This document shows, piece by piece, positions 7,986 through 16,497 of a stretch of 64,000 nucleotides of DNA. The translations under genes and the position numbers were made by a program. The notes under the pieces are model-generated. The model was not told the origin of the DNA. It ran no database searches and was given only the letters and a program-made list of their open reading frames with translations. How positions within the stretch are numbered: position 1 is the first letter of the stretch; every line of letters begins with the position of its first letter. Source of the stretch: Candidatus Trichofilum aggregatum (GTDB taxonomy: Bacteria; Chloroflexota; Anaerolineae; Promineifilales; Promineifilaceae); NCBI GenBank assembly GCA_016716885.1, contig JADJUV010000025.1, positions 24,156-88,155 of the forward strand. The letters are read 5' to 3'.

Positions 7986-8714
7986 TTAGCTTGCTAGAGC
8001 GGGGAGGGGGGCAGTCGCACGGCGCACTGCTGATTTAGGGCGGGGTAGACGTACCTTACAGACAACGGGTCGGTGAATGGGTTGGTAGCCCATATCGCAG
8101 ATGCTGGCATTGATAAAGGTTGTGCCGTAGCGAATGGTAACACCGGCACTGTCGTGGATGTGGCCGAAGAAGTGATAGCGCGGCCGCACCTGTTGCACCA
8201 CTTCCAATAAATCCTGACAACCAACCCGTTCATGGGTCTGGCTAATATAATCCCGAATGCCAAAAGGCGGCCCGTGGGTAATAAGCACATCCGTATCAGG
8301 GGGGATCAGGTCCCACTTGGCTCGGATTTCTGGCCCCCGGTTAAGATTGAAAGCCCAATCTAAGAAGCGGGGTTGCCAGGGGCTACCATAGAACTTTAGC
8401 CCTTCGATGGTGACAGATTCGTCTTCCAAATAGATGGCGTTGGTGAGAAGAGCGCGTGCGGCCGCGGGCTGTTGCTCAAAACACAGGTCATGATTGCCCG
8501 CCACTACAATCTTGTAGCGGTGAGGCAAGGTTCCCAAGAAAGCATTGAACTCGGCGACTTCGCCTAATTCCCCCGTCCAGCTTAAATCACCCGAATGAAT
8601 CAATACATCCCCCGGGGGAATGTCAATCAGACGGTGCATGCCGTGGGTATCACTAATGGCGACGATGGTTAATTCACGAGAGTATAGATAGGATGAGGGA
8701 GGTAATGTTCGCAT
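7986..8714 (-). CDS. Calcineurin-like metallophosphoesterase
   Basis: 242 residues with all five motifs of the family: SDTHG near residue 20, HSGDLS near 42, AGNHD near 73, THGPP near 150 and FGHIHDSAG near 188, which together bind two metal ions. Spacing resembles the MPPED/Icc-like group acting on phosphodiesters or phosphomonoesters; the substrate is unknown. Sites at 8180 and 8458 fall between motifs. The gene is convergent with the Lrp-type gene, with a palindromic element between them. Confidence 0.92.
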   Translation of the reverse strand: MRTLPPSSYLYSRELTIVAISDTHGMHRLIDIPPGDVLIHSGDLSWTGELGEVAEFNAFLGTLPHRYKIVVAGNHDLCFEQQPAAARALLTNAIYLEDESVTIEGLKFYGSPWQPRFLDWAFNLNRGPEIRAKWDLIPPDTDVLITHGPPFGIRDYISQTHERVGCQDLLEVVQQVRPRYHFFGHIHDSAGVTIRYGTTFINASICDMGYQPIHRPVVCKVRLPRPKSAVRRATAPLPALAS

Positions 8715-8846
8715 ATTGCTGGTGACTGAGTTTCAGAACAAAGGGTCAGTCAACCGGCAGAATTCCAACGACGTGCGGGGGTAGTGCCAGGGTGTATTGG
8801 TTATTTGTCATTCTTCATTCTCAAATAGCCAATACACCATGATTTT

Positions 8847-11558
8847 TTACCCCTTCAATTCCAACCAGTTGTTACCGGTACTGGCCTCAACTTTGAGCGG
8901 AACATCTAATTTGAATGCCCCTGACATGACTTCTACCACCAGGGATTGAACCGCGTCACTCTCTTCTTGAGGAACTTCCAGTACCAATTCATCATGTACC
9001 TGCAATATCATACGGGCACGGAAGCCATCTGACAATCTCTTGTGTAGCATTATCATCGCAATCTTCACAATGTCAGCGGCTGTGCCTTGAATGGGGTGAT
9101 TGACGGCTTCTCGTTCGGCTCGCATGAGTGCCTGAACGTTGCGTTGCCCAGCCTGGGACTTGAATATGTCAAAATAACGTCGCCGTCCTAATAGGGTTTC
9201 GACAAACCCATCCTGGCGGGCCTTTTCTTTGGTGCCTTCCAGGTAACGTTGGATGCCAGGGAAGCGGGCGAAATATTCTTTGATGTAATTTTCGGCTTCG
9301 GCCAGAGTAAATTCGGAATCGCGGGAGAGGCGGTAAGCCCCCATGCCATAGATGAGGCCGAAGTTGACGGATTTGGCGAAACGCCGTTGTTGAAAGGTTA
9401 CTTGTTCTACGGGCAGGCGAAACACCGCGGCCGCGGTGGCCCGGTGAATGTCTTGATCTTCCCAGAAGGCCTGAAGCAACGCCTCATCCTGGGTGATATG
9501 GGCCAAAATGCGTAACTCAATCTGGGAATAGTCAGCGGCAATAAAGACCCAACCCGGCTCTGGCACAAAAGCCCGCCGAATTTTCTGACCCAACTCGGTG
9601 CGGATGGGGATATTTTGCAGGTTGGGGGAGTTGCTGGCAATGCGCCCGGTTACGGAGCCAGTCTGGTTGTAGCTGGTATGGACACGCCCGGTGGTACTGT
9701 TGACCATTGTGGGGAGGGCATCCACGTAGGTGCTTTTCAGTTTGCCCAACTCCCGGTATTCCATCAGGCAGGCGATGATGCCGGTATCGTCACCCGGTTC
9801 CAGGCTTTCTAGTACGTTGACAGCCGTGGAAAAATAGCCCGTCTTGTTCTTTTTCAACCCTTCACGGGGCAGGTTGAGCTTTTTGAAGAGAATGTCGCTC
9901 AATTGCTGGGGTGAATTAATGTTGAACGGTTCACCCGCCAGGCGATGGATATCGGCTTCTAGTTCGGCGAGCCGTTTGTCTAGCTCTTTGGCCATCTGGG
10001 TCAGGAAGGTTACGTCGAGGCGCACGCCAGCCTGTTCCATGTCTGAGAGGATGGGCATGAGAGGCATTTCGATGTCGAGTATTTTGTCTAACTTGAGGCT
10101 AATAATCTCCTGGCGCAGAGGTTCTAACAGGCGCAAGGTCATGACGGCATCACTGGAACCGTACGCGGCCGCGTCCTCAATCGGCACTTCGGCAAAATTG
10201 CGCTGCGCCTTGCCAGTCCCAATCAGCTTCTCGATGGGGGTCATTTCGACCCCCAACCGATGTCGGGCCAAATCTTTCAGCCCCTTGTGCTTGGTATCGG
10301 GGTCAATCAGCCATTCACCGATCATGGTGTCAAAGGTGATGGGTGTGGCCCGTACTCCCGCTCTATCCAGAATGGTGTAATCATATTTAGCATTGTGAGC
10401 AATTTTGGCGATGTTGGGGTTGGTCATGGCCGGACGGATGGCGTCCAGTACGGTTTGTAAGGCCAGTTGCCCCTCGGCCAACTTACGGTCGCCAGCGAAG
10501 AGGTTCATCTGGCCGCTGGTGGTTTGCGGTTCATTTTGCAGATGCCCCACGGGGACGTAATAACCCACAGTTGGTTCAACGGCCAGACAGATACCCACAA
10601 TTTCGGCGTTCATCTTTTCCAGGCTGGTGGTTTCCAGGTCGAAGCTGATAAGTTTGGCCCGGTTGAGATCGTTGACCAGGGCCTGGAGTTGGGCCGGTGT
10701 CTGTACGGTGATGGTTTGGTAGGCGGCACTGAGGGCTTCTTCTTCCGGGGTGGGGGTGGTCGCGGCCGCGTCTGTCATCTCGGCCAGCAACCGACTCAAG
10801 GTGCGGAACTCTAGCTCGCGGAACAGGTCCAACACCGGGGCAGGGTCAAAATCATGGGTCAGGCAAGCCTCTAGTTCAAGCGTAATGGGGGCATCGCGCA
10901 CAATCAAGGCCAATTTATAACTCAAATAGGCCATCTCCCGATTCGCTTCCAGCTTTTCGCGCTCCCCTTTTTTCAATTCTAGGGCTTTGAAATCTACGAT
11001 CTGGAGGGGTTGAAACTGGTATTTTTCTACGACTGCGGCCGCGTCAAATTTTTGTGGCTCCCGTTGGAACTTGCCCGCAGGTGGTAACTCAACCAGCGTG
11101 TTCTCATCTACCAGTTGGAGCAGGTCACGATCCCCGGTGATGATATGGGTCGGTACCGCCAAATCTTTCGCCTGCCGGGCCACCGTCCCCAATAAATCAT
11201 CCGCTTCAAACCCTTCCATCTCCCAAATCGGGATATTCATCGTCCGCACTACCTGTTTGATGCGTTCAATTTGCAGACTCAGTTCATCCGGCATTTTAGC
11301 CCGCGTACCCTTATATTCTTCGTATAGGGCATCACGGAATGTTCCACCCAGGTCAAAAGTAACCGCCAGATAGCGCGGCGGCTGGGGCGACAGAATTTGC
11401 TCTAACAAAGTACGCGTAAAACCAAACGTCGCGTTGGTGGGTTCGCCCTCTTTGGTCGTAAATTGTTCAACCGGTAAGGCGTAGAACATGCGATAGGCCA
11501 GGGCATGGCCGTCAATGAGGAGTAGCTTGTGAATGGATTGGGGTATAAGTTTAGTCAT
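8847..11558 (-). CDS. polA: DNA polymerase I with altered 5' nuclease domain
   Basis: 903 residues. The polymerase is complete: motif A DYSQIELRILAHI, motif B RRFAKSVNFGLIYGMG and motif C LQVHDELVLEV. The proofreading domain keeps FDLETTSL, HNAKYDYTILD and YGSSDAVMT, so it looks active. In the N-terminal 5' nuclease, the acidic residues in GFEADDLLG and TGDRDLLQL remain. The segment after VDFKAL should hold GDxSDNIPGVPGIGxKTA and the following helices; instead it runs straight into ELKKGEREKLEANREMA, an in-frame loss of roughly 35-40 residues around residue 191. Flap cleavage is predicted to be weakened. Sites at 9427, 10165, 10762 and 11035 lie outside the catalytic motifs. Confidence 0.97.
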   Translation of the reverse strand: MTKLIPQSIHKLLLIDGHALAYRMFYALPVEQFTTKEGEPTNATFGFTRTLLEQILSPQPPRYLAVTFDLGGTFRDALYEEYKGTRAKMPDELSLQIERIKQVVRTMNIPIWEMEGFEADDLLGTVARQAKDLAVPTHIITGDRDLLQLVDENTLVELPPAGKFQREPQKFDAAAVVEKYQFQPLQIVDFKALELKKGEREKLEANREMAYLSYKLALIVRDAPITLELEACLTHDFDPAPVLDLFRELEFRTLSRLLAEMTDAAATTPTPEEEALSAAYQTITVQTPAQLQALVNDLNRAKLISFDLETTSLEKMNAEIVGICLAVEPTVGYYVPVGHLQNEPQTTSGQMNLFAGDRKLAEGQLALQTVLDAIRPAMTNPNIAKIAHNAKYDYTILDRAGVRATPITFDTMIGEWLIDPDTKHKGLKDLARHRLGVEMTPIEKLIGTGKAQRNFAEVPIEDAAAYGSSDAVMTLRLLEPLRQEIISLKLDKILDIEMPLMPILSDMEQAGVRLDVTFLTQMAKELDKRLAELEADIHRLAGEPFNINSPQQLSDILFKKLNLPREGLKKNKTGYFSTAVNVLESLEPGDDTGIIACLMEYRELGKLKSTYVDALPTMVNSTTGRVHTSYNQTGSVTGRIASNSPNLQNIPIRTELGQKIRRAFVPEPGWVFIAADYSQIELRILAHITQDEALLQAFWEDQDIHRATAAAVFRLPVEQVTFQQRRFAKSVNFGLIYGMGAYRLSRDSEFTLAEAENYIKEYFARFPGIQRYLEGTKEKARQDGFVETLLGRRRYFDIFKSQAGQRNVQALMRAEREAVNHPIQGTAADIVKIAMIMLHKRLSDGFRARMILQVHDELVLEVPQEESDAVQSLVVEVMSGAFKLDVPLKVEASTGNNWLELKG

Positions 11559-11636
11559 GAGAAGGTATCTTCACTATTGGTCATTGGTTCGGTGAACCGC
11601 GGGAATGCGGCCGCCTGAGGCAAGTTACTGGGGTGA

Positions 11637-11642
11637 ATTATA
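11637..11642 (-). promoter_or_regulatory. Candidate -10 box for polA
   Basis: Read on the minus strand this is TATAAT, about 80 bp upstream of the polA ATG. The -35 region is a poor match, so support is modest. Confidence 0.35.
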
Positions 11643-11648
11643 CCAGAC

Positions 11649-11679
11649 TTGCCCGGTTTTCTGTCTGTCTGGGTATAAT
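11649..11679 (+). promoter_or_regulatory. Candidate promoter facing the acyl-CoA synthetase
   Basis: TTGCCC at 11649-11654 and TATAAT at 11674-11679 have a 19-bp spacer, longer than ideal. It is back to back with the polA -10 candidate, as expected for a divergent control region. The leader to the ATG at 11969 would be about 285 nt and would include the palindromic element at 11761. Confidence 0.35.
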
Positions 11680-11760
11680 CGGGTTTGCCTTTGGTGGATT
11701 TTGAGGAAAACCCGCACACCTCTGTAACCAGGAAGTGACAGGCTCCATTTACACTAACTC

Positions 11761-11850
11761 ACTCGACTTTGGCGAATTTTACGTCTATCTCTGGAAATCT
11801 CTCACTCTCTTAATCTCCATAGGTCAACACAAAAAACGCCAAGCTCCACT
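11761..11850 (+). repeat. TCGAC(A/T)TTGGCG palindromic element
   Basis: ACTCGACTTTGGCGAA, then a core TCTGGAAATCTCTCACTCTC, TTAATCTCCATAGGTC and ACAAAAAACGCCAAGC. It is a slightly diverged copy of the elements at 51381 and 62123 in the same orientation, and lies between polA and the synthetase. Confidence 0.75.
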
Positions 11851-11968
11851 AACTCGATCTTTCACCATCATCATGCCCCGTGCATGACATTTACCCTTGA
11901 GCCACCAAAAAAATTCGGGCAAGGCGTGATTTCTTTCGGTGGACTCATTATTTGGAGAACCATTTATT

Positions 11969-14716
11969 ATGACGCAAACAGTCTCATCCAGAGCACATGA
12001 CATTCTAGGCGTTCAACGCAAACCTTTGGATGCCATTTTCGCTCCCCGGAGCGTAGCCGTGATTGGCGCAACCGCTAAAGCTGACAGCGTGGGGCGCACG
12101 ATTCTGTGGAATCTGATCAGCAATCCGTTTGGGGGCACGGTTTACCCGGTCAACCCCAAATACAATAGTGTCTTGGGCATCCGCGCCTATCCCAATGTGG
12201 CTGCCATTCCGGAGCCGGTAGACCTGGCCGTTATCGTTACCCCATCCACCAGTGTGCCGGCGCTCATGCAGGAGTGCGCTGATGCCGGAGTACGCGGCGC
12301 TATCATTATTTCCGCCGGGTTCAAAGAAACAGGGCCAGAAGGGGTGGAGTTAGAGCGACAGGTATTGGAAATTGCCCGTAAAGCGCAGATGCGCGTTATT
12401 GGCCCTAACTGCCTGGGGGTGATGAGTCCGGTGAGTGGCTTAAACGCCACCTTTGCTGGGGGCATGGCCCGCCGTGGTAATGTCGGTTTTATCAGCCAGA
12501 GCGGCGCTTTGCTGACGGCTATTCTGGACTGGAGCTGGCGGCAAAATGTGGGTTTTAGTGCCTTTGTGTCGGTAGGTTCGATGTTGGATGTGGGTTGGGG
12601 GGATTTGATCAATTACCTGGGCAATGATCCCAATACGCAGAGTATTGTCATTTACATGGAAACGATTGGTGATGCGCGGGCCTTTATTTCGGCGGCGCGG
12701 GAAGTGGTGTTTACCAAGCCAATTATTATCATTAAACCAGGACGGACGGCGGATGCGGCCAAAGCGGCCGCGTCGCATACTGGCTCATTGACGGGTAGTG
12801 ACGAGGTGTTAGAGGCGGCTTTCCGCCGTTGTGGCGTTTTACGGGTGAACGAGATTTCGGACCTGTTTGATCTGGCGGAAGTGTTGGCGAAACAGCCGCG
12901 GCCGCGAGGCCCACGCCTTACCCTCATTACCAACGCCGGTGGACCAGCCGTGCTCGCCACCGACAGCCTCATCCTTAATGGGGGTGAACTGGCCCAACTC
13001 TCCCCGGAAACGGTTGAAGCCCTGAATCAAATTTTGCCTGCCCACTGGAGTCATAACAACCCGGTCGATATTTTGGGGGATGCCGGAGCCAAACGGTACG
13101 CCGATACCCTGGACATCATCGCCAATGACCCCAATAGTGACGGGGCCTTGATTATTTTGACGCCCCAAGATATGACCGATGCCACTCAGACAGCCCAGGA
13201 GATCAAAACCCGCTTTGGTCGCCCGGCGACATCCGGGGTGGGTAAGCCGGTGTTGGCGAGTTGGATGGGTGGTCAGTCGGTGATAGCCGGGGAGACGATT
13301 CTCAATGAAGCCAATATTCCTACATACCCTTACCCGGACACAGCTACCCGTATTTTTGCCTATATGTGGATGTATAGCCGCCGGATGAAGTTCCTTTATG
13401 AGACGCCAGAGTTTATCGCGGAGGTGGAAGGGCAGGATCCGCCCCGGGTGGTGGCTGAAAGGATTATTGAACAAGTGAGGAAACGCGGCCGCACGCTCCT
13501 CACGGAATATGAATCCAAACAGATTTTTAACGCCTATGGTATCCCCACTGTGGCTACCCATCTGGCGGCTGATGAAAATACCGCTATCCATATCGCCAAC
13601 GAATTGGGTTATCCGGTGGTGCTCAAAATAAACTCTGAAACCATCACCCATAAAGTAGATGTGGGCGGGGTAAAGCTCAACCTGGCGGATGAAAAAGCCG
13701 TGCGTCAAGCCTTCCGAGCCATTAAAAAAAGTGTGACCGAAAAGGTAGGGCGCAAAGATTTTCAGGGTGTGACTGTTCAGCCGATGGCTAAATTGGATGG
13801 TTATGAAATCATCATCGGCAGTAGCCTTGATCCCCAGTTTGGCCCGGTGCTTTTGTTTGGGTCGGGGGGGTCGTTGGTAGAGGTGTACAAGGATAGTGCC
13901 CTGGGTTTACCGCCGATGAATAGCACGTTGGCCCGGCGTATGATGGAGCGGACGAAGATTTACAAGGCGTTGCAGGGGGTTCGCGGCCGCGCTTCCGTCA
14001 ACATGGCCGAGTTAGAAGCGATTATCGTCCGGTTCAGCCAGTTGGTGGTGGAGCAACCCTGGATACAGGAGATAGACATTAACCCTCTGCTGGCTTCAGA
14101 AGAGCGGTTATTGGCTCTGGATGGTCGCATTCTGCTGCATCCCCTGGAAACCCGCCTGGAAGACATCCCCGGCCCGGCAGTGCGCCCTTATCCCAGCCAA
14201 TATGTGAGCCAATGGACCACCAAACTGGGCGAACCGGTCACCATTCGTCCCATCCGCCCCGATGATGAGCCACTCATCGCCAAATTCCACCAAACGCTTT
14301 CCGATGAGAGCGTATACATGCGTTATTTCCGTAGTCTCAAACTAGATACGCGTGTGGCTCATGAGCGGTTGACCCGTATTTGTTTCATTGACTATGACCG
14401 AGAAATGGCTCTGGTCGCCGAACGCCAAAACCCCGAAAATGGCGAACGGGAAATCATGGCGATTGGTCGGTTGAGTAAGCAACTATATGGCAATGAAGCT
14501 GAGTTTGCCCTATTGGTAAACGATCAATACCAGGGGCATGGGTTGGGTAAAGAATTACTGCAACGGCTGATTCAGGTAGGTAAGGATGAAAAGATGGAGC
14601 GAATTGTGGGGTTTGTTTTGCCGGAGAATACGGCTATGAAAGCCATCTCCCAGAAACTAGGTTTCCAGATGCATATCAGCCAGGGAGTCGTGGAAGCGGT
14701 GTTGCCTTTGTCGTAA
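11969..14716 (+). CDS. ADP-forming acyl-CoA synthetase fused to GNAT (PatZ/Pat-like)
   Basis: 915 residues. Order: CoA-binding Rossmann domain (about 15-120; SVAVIGATAKADSVG), succinyl-CoA-ligase-like domain (about 160-340) with the phospho-His motif ASHTGSLTGSDEV, ATP-grasp domain (about 480-705; ELGYPVVLKINS, GGVKLNL) and a C-terminal GNAT domain (about 740-905; NDQYQGHGLGKELLQRLI). This is the layout of E. coli PatZ, which acetylates and inactivates acetyl-CoA synthetase, though such fusions may also keep ligase activity. The ATG at 11969 follows TTGGAGAACC; an upstream GTG at 11939 is less likely. Five GCGGCCGC sites are avoided by all motifs except 12764, which abuts the phospho-His loop. 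Confidence 0.95.
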   Translation: MTQTVSSRAHDILGVQRKPLDAIFAPRSVAVIGATAKADSVGRTILWNLISNPFGGTVYPVNPKYNSVLGIRAYPNVAAIPEPVDLAVIVTPSTSVPALMQECADAGVRGAIIISAGFKETGPEGVELERQVLEIARKAQMRVIGPNCLGVMSPVSGLNATFAGGMARRGNVGFISQSGALLTAILDWSWRQNVGFSAFVSVGSMLDVGWGDLINYLGNDPNTQSIVIYMETIGDARAFISAAREVVFTKPIIIIKPGRTADAAKAAASHTGSLTGSDEVLEAAFRRCGVLRVNEISDLFDLAEVLAKQPRPRGPRLTLITNAGGPAVLATDSLILNGGELAQLSPETVEALNQILPAHWSHNNPVDILGDAGAKRYADTLDIIANDPNSDGALIILTPQDMTDATQTAQEIKTRFGRPATSGVGKPVLASWMGGQSVIAGETILNEANIPTYPYPDTATRIFAYMWMYSRRMKFLYETPEFIAEVEGQDPPRVVAERIIEQVRKRGRTLLTEYESKQIFNAYGIPTVATHLAADENTAIHIANELGYPVVLKINSETITHKVDVGGVKLNLADEKAVRQAFRAIKKSVTEKVGRKDFQGVTVQPMAKLDGYEIIIGSSLDPQFGPVLLFGSGGSLVEVYKDSALGLPPMNSTLARRMMERTKIYKALQGVRGRASVNMAELEAIIVRFSQLVVEQPWIQEIDINPLLASEERLLALDGRILLHPLETRLEDIPGPAVRPYPSQYVSQWTTKLGEPVTIRPIRPDDEPLIAKFHQTLSDESVYMRYFRSLKLDTRVAHERLTRICFIDYDREMALVAERQNPENGEREIMAIGRLSKQLYGNEAEFALLVNDQYQGHGLGKELLQRLIQVGKDEKMERIVGFVLPENTAMKAISQKLGFQMHISQGVVEAVLPLS

Positions 14717-14747
14717 GGTAAAAGGATAAGGGTCGCGGCCGCGAAAT

Positions 14748-14806
14748 CAAAATTAGCTGTTGGGGAACTCAGCGGGTTGCCCCAGAATTCCCCAACAGCC
14801 AATTTT
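14748..14806 (+). terminator. Stem-loop after the synthetase gene
   Basis: AAAATTAGCTGTTGGGGAA pairs with TTCCCCAACAGCCAATTTT across a 20-base loop. The A/T flanks make it usable in either direction. It lies about 30 bp after the stop codon. Confidence 0.7.
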
Positions 14807-15125
14807 GGTTCATTCGTATCATTCGTGGAAAAACCATTTTGTTTCTGATATGCCCAGGTTTTGGTACTTTATGTTACAATAATGATGCCTCGGTTGGTTG
14901 GTCTCTATGCTCGGCATCAACTTGATGAATTGTCTGCCCTGAGCAAACATCTACGCAACACCTACTTCCCACCTCGTTGCGTATCCCGCCTTGACGCTTT
15001 CATAAAGAGAAATATTGGGAACGTGTGCAATTTGCTCAGTTTAGATATGACAAATATCACTCCCCAGTCCCAATAACAAAGGTAACATCATTCACGCATT
15101 CACATAGGCTAATGGGTGAATTTTC
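14807..15125. other. Spacer before the multiheme operon
   Basis: An open frame of 71 codons occurs at 14861-15076, but it has no ribosome site and no family likeness, so I do not call it. Nothing else is recognised. Confidence 0.4.
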
Positions 15126-15153
15126 ATGACAGACTCAGTATCGCGAGTATAAT
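15126..15153 (+). promoter_or_regulatory. Promoter of the multiheme cytochrome operon
   Basis: ATGACA at 15126-15131 and a consensus TATAAT at 15148-15153 are 16 bp apart, about 55 bp upstream of the first cytochrome ATG. Confidence 0.55.
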
Positions 15154-15208
15154 GGGCTGAACCGTAATTGTCAGTTCCAGTGTCATAACTGAATGGAGGA
15201 ATGTCGTT

Positions 15209-16486
15209 ATGCGGCGAACCATCTTGATACTTTTGGCTTTTATCGCGGCCGCATCTTTTCTCACGGCCTGTATTGAACAACCAGGTCCCATGGGGCCTGC
15301 TGGCCCACTAGGGGACCAAGGCCCCCCTGGTCCCGAAGGCAGTGTGGGTCAAACCGGTGCACCCGGCACACCCGGTCGTGATGGGGCCAGCTATGTTCCG
15401 CCCGCCTTTGTTGGTAGTGAAACCTGTGCTGAATGCCATGAGAGTATTTACACCGTCTTCCAACAAAGTGGTCACCCCTGGAAACTAACCCCCGTTGTCA
15501 ATGGCGAACCGCCTGACTATCCCTTCAGTAGCATCCCCAGACCACCCGAAGGTTATACCTGGGACGACATCAGCTATGTAATTGGGGGATACAACTGGAA
15601 AGCTCGTTTCCTTGATCAGCAAGGTTATATCATCACCGGAACGGATGAAAATGCGACGACGCAATACAATCTGCCCAACGATGAATTGGGAACCAATGGT
15701 GGCTGGGTTGGGTATCATGCGGGCGAGGCCAACTTGTCCTATGATTGCGGAGCCTGTCACACCACTGGTTATAGCCCTGAAGGTCATCAGGATGGGTTGC
15801 CCGGCATTGAAGGAACCTGGGCCTTCCCCGGTGTTCAATGTGAAGAATGTCATGGGCCGGGCAGTCTACATGCTAACCACCCGATGGCTTATGGGATGGA
15901 AATAGAGCGGGACGCGGCCGCGTGCGGCGAGTGTCATGTCCGTGGTGACTTTACCGAAGTTAATGCTGGTGATGGGTTCATTCAGCATCATGAACAATAC
16001 GAAGAGTTATTCCAGAGTAAACACGCCGTTATAGATTGTGTTTTATGCCACGACCCCCATTCCGGTGTTGTCCAACTACAAGAAGCGGGCGAACAAACCA
16101 CCCGTACCCTCTGTGAAAACTGCCATTTCAAACAGGCAGAAAACCAGAACAACGAAGTTCACAAAAGCCTGACCATCGAATGTGTTCAGTGCCATATGCC
16201 TCGACTCGTTCGTAGTGCGGAAGGCGACGCGGCCGCATTCACAGGGGACATTCGCACCCACATGGTCGCCATTGACCCCACCCAGATCAGCCAGTTCAGC
16301 GAAGACGGTACGGTGGCCCTGTCCCAGATTTCTCTGGATTATGCCTGTCGTACCTGCCATCGTCCTGATGGTCTTGGTCTCCCTAAAACAGATGAAGAGT
16401 TACTCCAGGTAGCTATTAATTATCACATCCCCGTACCTGCACCGGTTGAAGCACCTGCTGAGGCCACCGCGACAACAACACCGTAA
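15209..16486 (+). CDS. 8-heme cytochrome c lipoprotein with collagen-like segment
   Basis: 425 residues. A signal peptide ends in a lipobox (FLTAC, Cys near residue 21), so the protein should be lipid-anchored outside the membrane. Residues about 26-60 are Gly-Pro-x repeats (GPMGPAGPLGDQGPPGPEG), a collagen-like stalk. Eight CXXCH motifs follow: CAECH, CGACH, CEECH, CGECH, CVLCH, CENCH, CVQCH and CRTCH. It should carry electrons at the cell surface. GGAGGAATG precedes the ATG. It is the first gene of the operon. Sites at 15245, 15914 and 16229 lie between heme motifs. The redox partner or substrate cannot be read. Confidence 0.93.
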   Translation: MRRTILILLAFIAAASFLTACIEQPGPMGPAGPLGDQGPPGPEGSVGQTGAPGTPGRDGASYVPPAFVGSETCAECHESIYTVFQQSGHPWKLTPVVNGEPPDYPFSSIPRPPEGYTWDDISYVIGGYNWKARFLDQQGYIITGTDENATTQYNLPNDELGTNGGWVGYHAGEANLSYDCGACHTTGYSPEGHQDGLPGIEGTWAFPGVQCEECHGPGSLHANHPMAYGMEIERDAAACGECHVRGDFTEVNAGDGFIQHHEQYEELFQSKHAVIDCVLCHDPHSGVVQLQEAGEQTTRTLCENCHFKQAENQNNEVHKSLTIECVQCHMPRLVRSAEGDAAAFTGDIRTHMVAIDPTQISQFSEDGTVALSQISLDYACRTCHRPDGLGLPKTDEELLQVAINYHIPVPAPVEAPAEATATTTP

Positions 16487-16497
16487 GGAGAATTAAG

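Noticed and set aside
14861..15076. 71-residue open frame before the multiheme operon
   Set aside because: No ribosome site, no recognisable domain, and located in a spacer between a terminator and a promoter.
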